Positions 13,466 through 23,833 of a stretch of DNA of 64,000 nt are shown piece by piece. Positions within the stretch are counted from its first letter, which is position 1. The number at the start of each line of letters is the position of its first letter. The position numbers and the translations under genes were made by a program. Source of the stretch: Trifolium pratense. Its lineage: Eukaryota > Streptophyta > Magnoliopsida > Fabales > Fabaceae. Under the pieces are notes generated by a model that was given only the letters and a program-made list of their open reading frames with translations, was not told the origin of the DNA and made no database searches. The DNA lies in the NCBI RefSeq assembly GCF_020283565.1, contig NC_060060.1, positions 27,528,001 through 27,592,000 on the forward strand. The letters run 5' to 3'.

Positions 13466-14592
13466 GCTCATTAAGAGTTAATGACTTATTTAAGAGCGAG
13501 TTATAGATATATATATAGAGATTAATTTGGTTGTTTACTCGTTTTAGAAATTTGAAGTAATGTTGTTTATGATCTGTCTAATATGGATCCATCAAGCGGT
13601 AGACCTTCTAATTTTAGTAAATTTTAATAAAACATTTTATTTGTTATTTTTGAATATTATAAAATTTATTTTTTGTTAAAAATGGTAAATGTCCATGTTT
13701 AGACCATTTTTAAGAAGTTCAAACTAGATAAAAACTTTGTTGTTTATATTTTCTTCTGGACTAGATAGATATGTCAACTCCACAAAATGGACCGGATCAT
13801 AGAGGTATAATAATATGGGAATTTTTTTAAGTAAATTAAGAGCATTATTAAGACATCAAAGTAACTAGTAGATATCAAAGGAGCATCTAATAACATTAAT
13901 CTTATTTATCTTTGCTCATATATAATATATTAAAAACGGGGAAAACAATATAAAGTAAGAGGGTCAAACTATAAAAAAATAAAAAATAAAAAAAATTAGG
14001 CAGACTATGCCTCAAATAGTCCTCGGTGAAAGAATATTATAGTTTCCAGCGCTCTTGGCAAAACATTGTTGTTAATTCTTGGCCATTTTAGAAATATAAG
14101 GTGTAAAATAGCCTTTCGTATCATTACCTTCTAATGCATGCAGCACATACTTGTTTGATTTTCTCTATATCATCATAAACAGCTTGGTTCAGCAACAATA
14201 ACATCGATGAAAATTGCAAGCCATGCCATCCACAAAGTGTTAATTGTGGATTATTAATTGTATTTAATTAATTGTTCATTCTTTATCTATGACTTAGTTT
14301 TGGATTATTAATTGTATTTAATTAATTTTAATAACACTATACTCTTTTCTTTTTTTCTCCTAGATTTCTTACGAGCTCCCGGTTTTTTTCCTCCCCCAGA
14401 TTTCTAGTGCCCCCTAGTTTTTTTTCCTCCTCCAGATTTGTAGCGCATCCCCCAAATTTCTAACCCGCCCTCCATTTTCAATTAAATAATAATTTTTGTT
14501 CCTTTGAAGTACATATTATAAGAATCTATTTTCAATTAATTGTGTTGGATGATTATATAGTCATATTTTAATTTAAAATTACATACTAAAAC
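13466..14592. other. Intergenic spacer, no gene recognised
   Basis: AT-rich, with a direct repeat GGATTATTAATTGTATTTAA at about 14251 and 14302 and C-rich segments at 14370-14480. No coding or RNA gene seen. Confidence 0.45.
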
Positions 14593-15004
14593 ATGTACTG
14601 TAATTATGGTTTAATTTATTACAATTAACATAAATCATTAGACGAAACCATTGGTTTTTTGTTTTATTACAAAACCATTAGACAATTATTTTGGTTTCAC
14701 ATAGAAAACTATCAAAACCATTAAACCATACTTATGGTTTAAGTAATAATCAGTATTTAAAATCATTAAACCATTTAGTTTAAAACCATTTTACAATACA
14801 AATGGTTTCAGTGTATAACTATCTGAAACCATTTAACCAGCATAATGGTTTCCAGGATTTTTAAAACCATAAAAACACAATATTGGTTTCAGTAAACACA
14901 TAAAACTATTTTACAATACAAATGGTTTCACTGTTTAACACTCTGAAACCATTTAACCAGCATAATGGTTTCAAGAATAATATTGCATAAATAGTATTTA
15001 TATA
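14593..15004. repeat. Array of AAACCAT / ATGGTTT motifs, left of the Tat insertion
   Basis: The short motif and its complement occur more than fifteen times. Two near-identical blocks of about 68 bp (14794-14861 and 14910-14977) each contain a hairpin, ATGGTTTCA...TGAAACCAT. The same motifs resume right of the retrotransposon at about 40300-40375, so the Tat element inserted into this repeat. Dense subterminal motifs in both orientations are typical of DNA-transposon ends; the transposon itself is not identified. Confidence 0.65.
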
Positions 15005-15256
15005 TGTTCTGGTAAAAAACAAGGGGGGTTGTATTATTGATTAAATGGTGTGATTACACTTGGTTCAATCCCAACAACCCTGAGAGTTTTATAAGTCAGA
15101 TTCGGATCCCTTTACAAATGAAAGTATGGAGCTATTTATAGAGCATCTAGTCTTCTTCTCCAAGCAAGGATTCCTAGAAATCCGGTCTACAGCGCCTTCT
15201 TTGGTGACACAGCGTGAAAGTAGGGATGAGAACCTTGGTCTCCAAGCTATGGCGGT
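15005..15256 (-). repeat. Tat left LTR, first part (3' LTR of the element)
   Basis: Identical to 39793-40044 except for one base seen (CCCTGAGAG against CCCTGGGAG). It is broken at 15256 by the Athila-like insertion, and GCGGT at 15252-15256 is the first copy of that insertion's TSD. Confidence 0.95.
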
Positions 15257-16389
15257 TGATCAGTGCATTTTAATGCACATTCTTCTACTATTGTACTAGT
15301 GTATTCCTATGGTTTAATTTACTATTTTCACTATTTTAAGGTGTTTTTATATTTAAGTTTATTTCTAACTCTATTTTATTTTCGCACTTAATTTATGAAT
15401 AAATAGCACTTTGACACCCTTCCGGTCCGCAGGTCATAACTGGAGTTACAAATATCAGATTGAGGCGCGGGAAGATGCGTTGGAAAGATGAGATCAAGAG
15501 CTACGACTTTCATGTTGAGGCCAAAACCCAGTTCGGAGCGCAAGTGTGTCAAATAATTGCGTTTATGTTCCAGACGAATTTAATTCAGCACAACTTTATA
15601 TTTTTCGGCCCAATTGTTTTAAGGCCCGTTCCATGTATTATTTAAACCGAAAAAAAGGCAGCTAGGGTTATTCATTCACTGTTCACGAAATATTCAAACC
15701 CTAGAGCAGCCGTCATCTTCCATGGAGAGCTAAACTTCTATTGATCCATTGGTGTAAGGAACTTTGTTCTTGAATCTTGAGGTTCGGTTTTAATAGCAAA
15801 TCGTTATGTTTATGCTTATCATATATCAATTTTCTTGTCTCTCTTTTGTGTATGAGTTGATGCAATTGATGCTTAATTATTTTGTTTCACGTTCATAACA
15901 TTGAGACTATTCAAATTAATTCACGCTTGTTCAAATTAATCTGAATAGGAAATTGTTATATTATTTTCGCTTGCAAAATAGGGCTGCCGAATTATTGTTA
16001 TGATTTTTAACTGTGTTGTTGGTGACGCTTGATCATCGCCATAGTTAGTCGAACACGCTGGTGCTTAATCAACGAATTCATTATAAAACTGATTTTCGCT
16101 TGTTAAATTAGTTCTATAATCAGCCGAAGCATAAACTGTATGAATATTCATATAAGAACCTATGATAGATGATAAACAAAGTTGCCTAAAACCAATGGAT
16201 TGATTGCTTTTATATTAATTAAATTCGTAATCTCTGTTATTGCTTCCACAAACAAAAAAACCCCAAATTGCAACCTTTAAATTCATTCTAATATTGTTAA
16301 ACCGATCGTGAGTCCTTGCGAAACGACCAAGGTCACTACCTTGTACTACTTATTTTAAAATTATTTTGATCACGAAACGACGGTGATCA
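15257..16389 (+). repeat. Athila-like element, 5' LTR
   Basis: Starts TGATCAGTGCATTTTAATGC and ends CGAAACGACGGTGATCA. It contains a 61-codon frame at 15460-15645 repeated exactly in the other LTR; this is LTR sequence, not a gene. Confidence 0.95.
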
Positions 16390-16393
16390 AAAT

Positions 16394-16411
16394 TGGCGCC
16401 GTTGCCGGGGA
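16394..16411 (+). other. Primer binding site, tRNA-Asp type
   Basis: TGGCGCCGTTGCCGGGGA begins four bases after the 5' LTR and is complementary to the 3' end of plant tRNA-Asp, the primer expected for Athila elements. Confidence 0.9.
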
Positions 16412-16886
16412 CTCTCAATTGATTTTAGCTAATATTAGACTCAGTTTCTGTGTGGTTGCGTTCTAGCCTTTGCTTTCTCGTGTTTTCTGGATTTTACGTG
16501 CCCTAATAATCAGTTTTCGTAAAAAAACAGTTTTCTGGAAAATATTTTCTAAATCGAGTTTTTCCTGTACCTGTTCATCAGAAAAAAATCAGAGTTTAAA
16601 ATCCCCTATTTTGAGACAAAATAGGTGACAGCAACCTAAAAAGTCCAAATTCCGTGTTTTACTATTTTATTTTAATTTATTTCTGTTTTTATAGTTTCAG
16701 AAAATTCCAAACTAATTTCCAAAATTCTTATTTTACTTAATTAGACTAAATTTCGTGTTTTTATATTTTTTTGAATCTATTTTAACCATATCTCTTCTTT
16801 CTATTTGTTTCATTAACGAGTCTGATTCTGATTCTTACATAGTTTCTCTTTGCATACTTTATTTGATTCTAAACTTGCTTTTGATA

Positions 16887-19397
16887 ATGGCTGAACAAAG
16901 AACACTAAGGCAGCTTGCTGCTCCTGATGTCAATTACAATGGTCTATGCATTCAATATACTGACGTTGATATTCCTTTTGAATTGAAATCTGGTTTGATA
17001 CATTTGTTGCCCAAGTTTCATGGTCTTGCAGGTGAGGATCCGCATAAGCATTTGAAGGAATTTCAGGTAGTTTGTTCTACACCATTGAGGCCTGAAGGTA
17101 TCACGGAAGACCACATCAAGTTGAGAGCCTTTCCATTCTCGTTACAAGGTGCTGCTAAAGACTGGCTCTACTACCTTGAGCCAAATTCTGTTTCAACTTG
17201 GAATGATCTGAAGAAGGTCTTTCTAGAGAGATACTTTCCCGCTTCTAGAGCAGCATCAATCAGAAAAGAAATATGCGGCATTAGGCAAGGAAACGAATCA
17301 TTGGCAGAGTACTGGGAAAGATTCAAACATCTAGTTTCCAGTTGTCCCCAACACCAGATCACCGAGCAATTACTCATCCAATATTTCTATGAAGGGTTGC
17401 TACCAATGGATCGAAACATTTTGGATGCTGCAAGTGGTGGAGCACTTGTTGATAAAACTCCAGCTGCTGCAAAGGCCTTGATCGAAAACATGTCACTCAA
17501 CTCGCAACAGTTTACAACTAGAAATAATTCTGCAAGTGTGAATGAGATTCAGTCTTCCTCTTCCTCCATCAAGGCGTTCGAAACCAAGTTTGATGCTAGA
17601 ATTGATGAACTTACTTCCTTGGTGAAAAAGTTGGCAGTTAGCAAAGCTCAACCAGCAAAAGTGTGTGGTATTTGTACTTCTTCTGAGCACCCGACTGATA
17701 CATGCCCCATTCTACAAGATGAAACAATAACTGAGCTTCCTCAAGCATATGCAGCAGCAGCAACCCTTTACAATCAAAACAGGTACAACAATCCTGACCT
17801 CTCCACCAACAAATATCACCCTAGTTGGAGGAATCATCAAAACCTCCAATATGGGAATCAGTCACAAGTTGCAGCCCCTGCTGCCCCACCAGCCACTTCT
17901 TCACTGGAAGACCTTGTCAAGCAACTGGCACAACGAACAGATGCTAGCATTCAGAACCTGACAACGCAGATGGGACAAATGGCCAATGCAATAGGCCAAC
18001 TACAAGCTCAAGGCTCGGGTAACCTTCCTGCACAAACAGTGCCGAATCCGAATGTGAATGTGAGTGCAATTACTTTGAGATCCGAAAGAGTGTCAGAACC
18101 AGCTCCAGAGAAAAAGAAGAAGAAAACCGTTGCATCATCATCTGCTCCTGAACCTCCTTCTGTTACAATTGAGACCGAACCCGAAAAAGAAAGAGTATAT
18201 GTGCCACCAATTCCTTTTCCTCAAAGGGTGCAGAAAAATATCAAGAAGACAGTTGAGGAAGACAAGGAGATTTTAGATGTATTCAGAAAATGTGCGGTTA
18301 ACATTCCTCTCCTTGATGCAATTAAACAGATTCCTAAATATGCAAAATTCCTGAAAGACTTGTGCACACACAAGAGGAAGTTGAAGGAAAATGAGAGAAT
18401 CAGTTTGGGACGAAATGTTTCTGCTTTCATTCAGCCCAAAACTGGTTCCTCAGCTAATGTCTCAGTTATCAGTCAGACCATGCCAGAAAAGTGTGATGAT
18501 CCAGGAGTTTTTGCTATTCCCTGTTCCATTGGGGATCGCAAGTTTGAAAATTGTATGCTTGATCTGGGAGCAGGTATTAATGTTATGCCTACTTCTATTT
18601 ATAATAACCTTGATCTTGGTCCTTTGCAGCCTACAGGTTTAATCGTGCAATTAGCAAATAGGAGCAATGCCCGCCCTGCTGGGAAGGTAGAAGATGTCCT
18701 GGTGCAAGTTAATGACTTGATTCTTCCTGCAGATTTCTACATTCTAGACATGGAGGGCGAAACTAATTCCACCAGGGCACCCATCATTCTAGGCCGACCA
18801 TTCATGAGAACGGCAAGAACAAAAGTTGATGTTTATGATGGAACCATGTCCATGGAGTTTGGCGACATTGTCGCTAAGTTTAACATTTTTGATGCCATGA
18901 AACATCCCGTGGAAGAACATTCTGTTTTTTATATGGATTTAGTTACTAACACTAACCTTTGCTCTGTTTGTGCTAAGATTGAATCTGATTTGCAGGATAA
19001 TAACATTCATACAGGTGAAGTTGTTGTCAATGAGGCGGTCTGTACGGATAAAGTTCTTGACATTCCGGCTGCCCCAACCAAACACTCCCATGATAAAGAA
19101 AAGACTACGCACTTCCATGATAAGATGATTTCCAAAAAGAAATTTTTTGTTGGCCAAAAAGTCTTGCTGTTTAAGTCTCGCCTGAAAGATATGGTTGGTA
19201 AGTTTCGATCCAAGTGGATTGGCCCCTTTGTCGTGACTAATGTTTTTCCTTCTGGTGCTATAGAAATTAAAAGTACAGGTACTGGCAAGGTTTTCAAAGC
19301 AAAAGGACAGCGGTTGAAGCTGCTCCATAAAAGTGTGGAAGGGCTTCCACCAAAACCACCAGACATAGAAGCACCAGCACCAGCCGCTACACCTTAG
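16887..19397 (+). CDS. Athila-like Gag-protease fused to integrase C-terminus (836 aa)
   Basis: The ATG at 16887 (MAEQRTLRQL) is chosen because it matches the usual gag start; the frame is open for 44 more codons upstream in leader sequence. Residues 30-220 form the retrotransposon gag domain (LLPKFHGLAGEDPHKHLKEF, AKDWLYYL). A Cys-rich CGICTSSEHPTDTC follows at about 260-275, then a long linker. The aspartic protease has MLDLGAGINVMP at about 556-567 and ends with ILGRPFMRTA. From about residue 740 the sequence becomes the integrase tail: HFHDKMISKKKFFVGQKVLL then SKWIGPFVVTNVFPSGAIEI. Everything between, about 1000 residues in full elements (RT, RNase H, integrase core), is missing without loss of frame. 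The protease has Gly where Athila relatives usually have Ser after DLGA, so its activity is uncertain. Confidence 0.9.
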   Translation: MAEQRTLRQLAAPDVNYNGLCIQYTDVDIPFELKSGLIHLLPKFHGLAGEDPHKHLKEFQVVCSTPLRPEGITEDHIKLRAFPFSLQGAAKDWLYYLEPNSVSTWNDLKKVFLERYFPASRAASIRKEICGIRQGNESLAEYWERFKHLVSSCPQHQITEQLLIQYFYEGLLPMDRNILDAASGGALVDKTPAAAKALIENMSLNSQQFTTRNNSASVNEIQSSSSSIKAFETKFDARIDELTSLVKKLAVSKAQPAKVCGICTSSEHPTDTCPILQDETITELPQAYAAAATLYNQNRYNNPDLSTNKYHPSWRNHQNLQYGNQSQVAAPAAPPATSSLEDLVKQLAQRTDASIQNLTTQMGQMANAIGQLQAQGSGNLPAQTVPNPNVNVSAITLRSERVSEPAPEKKKKKTVASSSAPEPPSVTIETEPEKERVYVPPIPFPQRVQKNIKKTVEEDKEILDVFRKCAVNIPLLDAIKQIPKYAKFLKDLCTHKRKLKENERISLGRNVSAFIQPKTGSSANVSVISQTMPEKCDDPGVFAIPCSIGDRKFENCMLDLGAGINVMPTSIYNNLDLGPLQPTGLIVQLANRSNARPAGKVEDVLVQVNDLILPADFYILDMEGETNSTRAPIILGRPFMRTARTKVDVYDGTMSMEFGDIVAKFNIFDAMKHPVEEHSVFYMDLVTNTNLCSVCAKIESDLQDNNIHTGEVVVNEAVCTDKVLDIPAAPTKHSHDKEKTTHFHDKMISKKKFFVGQKVLLFKSRLKDMVGKFRSKWIGPFVVTNVFPSGAIEIKSTGTGKVFKAKGQRLKLLHKSVEGLPPKPPDIEAPAPAATP

Positions 19398-20422
19398 CCC
19401 CTCGGGTGTGTTCCTTCCTTTACTCTCACTTTATGTTTAGATTACATTGCGGACACTGTCTGGTTTAAGTGTGGGGGAGGGACATTTTACATTTTTGTGT
19501 TTTAAAAAAAATAAAATAAAAAAAATAAAAAAAATAATAATAATAATAAAATAAATCATCATGAGTAGTCACATGTTCTAAGGCTAGGGCAGATAGCTGT
19601 AAGGTCAGTGAAATTTTTGGAGTTTTTTGTTTTGATACTTGACATGATAGTCTTTGCAACTTAATGCACAACTGCTTGAACACTGTCAAACTTAGTAATG
19701 TCTAGATAAATCTCTGAAATATTTATTCTTTAGACTAAGTTCTCTAATTTGAATATAATGGAGGTATGATTAGAACTAAGTGTGGGGGAAAGGCTAGAGT
19801 AACAGATAGACCGATCATTGCTATTAATTGAGAAAAAGGGAAACTGTTTAAGAGCTAAAACTAATGAATATAATAAGTTCCTGTGCCCGAAACTGGAGGA
19901 ACAAGTTCCTGTGCCCGAAACTGGAGGAACAAGTGTTGTGTAGGATGCTCTACTCTGAGTAACAGGTTGGACTTATTACAAGTAAGATCCCGTCAGGTGA
20001 AAAGGTGGAGTAGTACCTAAAGCTTAAAAACAATAAATAATAATAAACTATAATAAAGCTTGAAGGTAGTTGCCCCTGAGTTGATGTTGAAAAGCTTTTG
20101 ATCTCTTGAAAAGAAATTGCCCCCCCACCTAGTCTGAAATTCTGGTTAAATCCAAAATTATAGGAAAAGAATGACAACTTAGCATCTAGAATGGTAGTTT
20201 CAGAGAAGGATCTTGACATTACTTTGGTTGACAGTGGGAGACAGTACACACACACACGCAAGATTATTATTGAAAGTTGATAGATAAGAATTGTGCCAAT
20301 CTTTGAATTTTGACCCAAGGTTTGAAGCTTGAAACCTGGAATATGTTGACTGCTTGTGATTTGTTTTTAAATTTTTCATTTGAGTTTTGCTCGGAGTGCA
20401 AAAGTTTAAGTGTGGGGGAATT
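19398..20422 (+). other. Athila-like 3' region with repeated polypurine tracts
   Basis: Non-coding. The motif TAAGTGTGGGGGA appears three times (about 19467, 19778 and 20408); the last, AAGTGTGGGGGAATTT at 20408-20422, abuts the 3' LTR and is the functional polypurine tract. A 28-bp tandem duplication occupies 19875-19930 (AAGTTCCTGTGCCCGAAACT begins each copy). There is an A/T-rich run at 19505-19555. Confidence 0.8.
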
Positions 20423-21555
20423 TGATCAGTGCATTTTAATGCACATTCTTCTACTATTGTACTAGTGTATTCCTATGGTTTAATTTACTATTTTCACTAT
20501 TTTAAGGTGTTTTTATATTTAAGTTTATTTCTAACTCTATTTTATTTTCGCACTTAATTTATGAATAAATAGCACTTTGACACCCTTCCGGTCCGCAGGT
20601 CATAACTGGAGTTACAAATATCAGATTGAGGCGCGGGAAGATGCGTTGGAAAGATGAGATCAAGAGCTACGACTTTCATGTTGAGGCCAAAACCCAGTTC
20701 GGAGCGCAAGTGTGTCAAATAATTGCGTTTATGTTCCAGACGAATTTAATTCAGCACAACTTTATATTTTTCGGCCCAATTGTTTTAAGGCCCGTTCCAT
20801 GTATTATTTAAACCGAAAAAAAGGCAGCTAGGGTTATTCATTCACTGTTCACGAAATATTCAAACCCTAGAGCAGCCGTCATCTTCCATGGAGAACTAAA
20901 CTTCTATTGATCCATTGGTGTAAGGAACTTTGTTCTTGAATCTTGAGGTTCGGTTTTAATAGCAAATCGTTATGTTTATGCTTATCATATATCAATTTTC
21001 TTGTCTCTCTTTTGTGTATGAGTTGATGCAATTGATGCTTAATTATTTTGTTTCACGTTCATAACATTGAGACTATTCAAATTAATTCACGCTTGTTCAA
21101 ATTAATCTGAATAGGAAATTGTTATATTATTTTCGCTTGCAAAATAGGGCTGCCGAATTATTGTTATGATTTTTAACTGTGTTGTTGGTGACGCTTGATC
21201 ATCGCCATAGTTAGTCGAACACGCTGGTGCTTAATCAACGAATTCATTATAAAACTGATTTTCGCTTGTTAAATTAGTTCTATAATCAGCCGAAGCATAA
21301 ACTGTATGAATATTCATATAAGAACCTATGATAGATGATAAACAAAGTTGCCTAAAACCAATGGATTGATTGCTTTTATATTAATTAAATTCGTAATCTC
21401 TGTTATTGCTTCCACAAACAAAAAAACCCCAAATTGCAACCTTTAAATTCATTCTAATATTGTTAAACCGATCGTGAGTCCTTGCGAAACGACCAAGGTC
21501 ACTACCTTGTACTACTTATTTTAAAATTATTTTGATCACGAAACGACGGTGATCA
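20423..21555 (+). repeat. Athila-like element, 3' LTR
   Basis: 1133 bp, the same length as the 5' LTR and differing at one base that I saw. It is followed directly by the second TSD copy, GCGGT. Confidence 0.95.
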
Positions 21556-21560
21556 GCGGT

Positions 21561-21778
21561 TATGGGAAGTTGGTTTCTTCCTTCTCAGGTCGGCTGTTCA
21601 CACAGGGAAGAAGGAGATATTTACAATAATACTAAATCTATTTTCTGGATATTGACACGTGATTATTGATCACGCCTTGGCCTCGTATCGCCTAATGGGG
21701 CGTTTTAGATCTTTCTGGATTTGGGCCTAATATTCTTTCTTATATTAATTGGGCTAGTTGGATTTGCCTCTAAGCCCA
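21561..21778 (-). repeat. Tat left LTR, second part
   Basis: Continues the LTR interrupted at 15256 and ends CTAAGCCCA. One difference from the right LTR was seen (ATTTTCTGG against ATTTTTTGG). On the minus strand the purine-rich TTGGGGGGCTGTGG just inside (about 21792-21806) is the candidate polypurine tract. Confidence 0.95.
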
Positions 21779-21979
21779 TTGCCTAGTCCACAGCCCCCCA
21801 AGCATGAAATCCGTAGGAATGAAATGCTTGAATATGATTCAAACTTTCCCTCTAGAATTTTTTGGCGCGAGATAAATCTCGTCACGTCCTTACCCATTTT
21901 CTGATACACGTTCGTCTATTTACGCTCCATATCTAATAACCGTCTCTCCACTTCCTGCAGCCACGATGGGATTTTTCCT

Positions 21980-21988
21980 CTATAAATG
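21980..21988 (+). promoter_or_regulatory. Candidate TATA box of the 214-aa gene
   Basis: CTATAAATG lies 76 bases before the ATG at 22056, a normal plant TATA-to-start spacing, on the strand opposite gag-pol. Confidence 0.5.
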
Positions 21989-22055
21989 AAGCATTCGATG
22001 AGAGGATCAAGCCATCACTTCTCATCTGCTTGCTTAAAAATCTTGTTTCCGCAGT

Positions 22056-22700
22056 ATGTCTCCTAAAAATCCTCCCTTCGAATGTGGTCAATCTCCTGCT
22101 TCCCCCGTCATTAAGCGGCTCCGGCGTATGTTGACCCTAAGTACGAAGGACTTAATGGACGATTTTGGTGAGTTCTCAGAATTCGTCAAAGAGCTGAATG
22201 ATTATTGCTGGAGGTTGACCAAGGAGGAGAAACGTTTCCTTGACAGTGTGCTGCGTCTGGAGAAGGAGTTGAAGGATAACACATCCTTTGTGATTGCTGT
22301 GGAAAACGTCAAGGAATGCCATACCGAAGTTACTGAAGCTGTTGATAGTCATATAGAGATCACGAAGGAAACCATGGGTGTGCAGGAGGAAATCTTAGGA
22401 ATATGCTTTAATGAGGAGCGGAGAGTGGACGATCGTTTGGCGATGCTGAACAAGGAGATGAAGCCGCTTGTGAAGAGGAAGAGGGCTCTTCAAGGCGAGA
22501 TTAGGGATGATGTTGCTAAGTTAATTTCCAGGCGCCATTCTTTGGTGGACCTTTTGGACAAACAGGGCGAGCTGAAAGAGGATTTGAAGCCTATTGAGGA
22601 GAACATGATGAAGGCGAAGAGGGTGAAACGTGCATTGGAGGAGATGCATCGTATCGCCATTGCTGATGCTGATGGATTAGGAAGTTCTACTATACCATGA
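22056..22700 (+). CDS. Opposite-strand coiled-coil protein of the Tat element (214 aa)
   Basis: An intact 214-codon frame just inside the left LTR, on the strand opposite gag-pol. I recognise no named domain. Residues 1-20 are Pro/Ser-rich; from about 35 to 200 the protein is a charged heptad-like coiled coil (for example VLRLEKELKDN, LNKEMKPLVKRKRALQGEI, ENMMKAKRVKRALEEMHR). A TATA-like box sits 76 bp upstream and no intron is needed. Tat-lineage elements are known to carry additional ORFs in either orientation; that this is one is inference from its position. The function is unknown. Its integrity, in an element whose gag is broken, is notable. Confidence 0.6.
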   Translation: MSPKNPPFECGQSPASPVIKRLRRMLTLSTKDLMDDFGEFSEFVKELNDYCWRLTKEEKRFLDSVLRLEKELKDNTSFVIAVENVKECHTEVTEAVDSHIEITKETMGVQEEILGICFNEERRVDDRLAMLNKEMKPLVKRKRALQGEIRDDVAKLISRRHSLVDLLDKQGELKEDLKPIEENMMKAKRVKRALEEMHRIAIADADGLGSSTIP

Positions 22701-23039
22701 AGTCTTTACTTGCTCACCTTTCCATTTATGTCTTGTTTCCGATGTTTGTAATTTGCTTGTGTACTTTGGGATTTTCGTTATTTTCTTTTCGTGCGTTTGT
22801 TTCCGTTGTATTTTCTTGATGAACTTTTGAATTCTAAGCAATTTCCTTTTCTTATGTGTTGTTCTTTTATTTCCTTTAGTATCGCCTTCCTTTGCTGTTT
22901 TCAATAGCTACGATGGGTCAAATTTTGACTCCTCGGAAACATAATGGTGGCTCTTTCTCAAGACAGTCAAAACATGGTGGTTACGACCGTCCAAGCATTA
23001 ATTACCATCGTTAATAACGATGTTAAGGTTAAAATTTGA

Positions 23040-23047
23040 CTATAAAT
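23040..23047 (+). promoter_or_regulatory. Candidate TATA box of the 105-aa gene
   Basis: CTATAAATATC lies 56 bases before the ATG at 23097. The spacing would leave a 5' UTR of roughly 25 bases. Confidence 0.45.
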
Positions 23048-23096
23048 ATCACCTGTTAGCACTCGTCTTTTCACTAACTCCTTTTGAATCCTTACG

Positions 23097-23414
23097 ATGG
23101 AAAACAACAACGCGAAAAAACCTGTTGCAGAGAGGGCTCAACCTCAGCGGAGGAAGAAAAGGGTTGAGGTCTCTACCTCCAATTCTACTCGCTCCCGAAG
23201 GTCCAAAGAGGTTAAAGAAGTGGAGGTTATCATACTTTCTTCGGATACCTCTGATTCTGATAGCACAGACAGGGATTATGCTTCGTTCTTGGAGACCTAT
23301 ATCCCTCCTGAGCTTCGTGCTTCTTCATCGAGTGAGGAAGAGGGATCCCGCACTACTGCAGAGTCCAAGATGACTTTTCCTGCGCCTGCGCAGAAGGATT
23401 CGGAGTCCGATTGA
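23097..23414 (+). CDS. Opposite-strand small charged protein of the Tat element (105 aa)
   Basis: The ATG at 23097 opens a 105-codon frame. The first half is basic (QPQRRKKRVEVSTSN, TRSRRSKEVKEVE), with a possible nuclear localisation cluster. The second half is Ser/Asp/Glu-rich (ILSSDTSDSDSTDRD, ASSSSEEEGS). A TATA-like box sits just upstream. The acidic Ser/Asp run resembles the SSSSDSDSSSDSGNDSD run near the N-terminus of the larger gene downstream, so this may be a partial duplicate of its N-terminus. It is low-complexity and unlike any family I can name, so the call is tentative. Confidence 0.45.
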   Translation: MENNNAKKPVAERAQPQRRKKRVEVSTSNSTRSRRSKEVKEVEVIILSSDTSDSDSTDRDYASFLETYIPPELRASSSSEEEGSRTTAESKMTFPAPAQKDSESD

Positions 23415-23825
23415 TAGGATTTAGGATTAGTCCTTTCTTTGTAGCTTCGGTTTCCCATCGTTGTACTTTTATCTTCTGCCATTAATAAAGATTTCCTTTC
23501 CCGTTTTGAGTTGAATGTTTTATTTTTGCGTTTTGCTTTTTCCTTGTCTTTGACTTCTTCTCTTTGGGCGCTGTTCCGACTATTTTTGTTGCGCCCTAGA
23601 AGGCGAATCAAACTTTTATCCGGCGAGATAATTAGTCCTGGCGTGACCGTTTAATTAAAGGCGCCTCTCTACCCGCCTGTAGGCGTTATAGTTAATTATC
23701 TGACGATAAATCTTCTATAGTTTACTCTCGAGATACGCGCTTTGACACGTACGCGATCCGACGATGCATACGATACTACTCGTTCGAACCTTACAACTTC
23801 AAATTAACTGTTAGGACTAAAGTCT

Positions 23826-23833
23826 TATAAATA
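23826..23833 (+). promoter_or_regulatory. Candidate TATA box of the spliced opposite-strand gene
   Basis: TATAAATAGGGG lies 257 bases before the ATG at 24083 and is followed by a pyrimidine-rich leader. The leader contains a possible small intron (GTATTTC at 23998, TTAATTAG near 24036). Confidence 0.45.

Larger units (their letters stand above)
15257..21555 (+). mobile_element. Athila-like Ty3/gypsy deletion derivative
   Basis: A 6299-bp element with two 1133-bp LTRs, flanked by the 5-bp TSD GCGGT (15252-15256 and 21556-21560). It has a tRNA-Asp-type primer site, one long gag-protease ORF fused to an integrase tail, and a polypurine tract just before the right LTR. RT, RNase H and the integrase core are absent. 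The LTRs differ at one site that I saw (GGAGAGCTAA against GGAGAACTAA). The intact ends and near-identical LTRs point to recent insertion, so enzymes must have been supplied in trans by a complete relative. Confidence 0.95.

Noticed and set aside
15460..15645. 61-codon frame repeated exactly at 20626-20811
   Set aside because: Both copies are inside the two Athila LTRs; the identity reflects LTR identity, not a duplicated gene.
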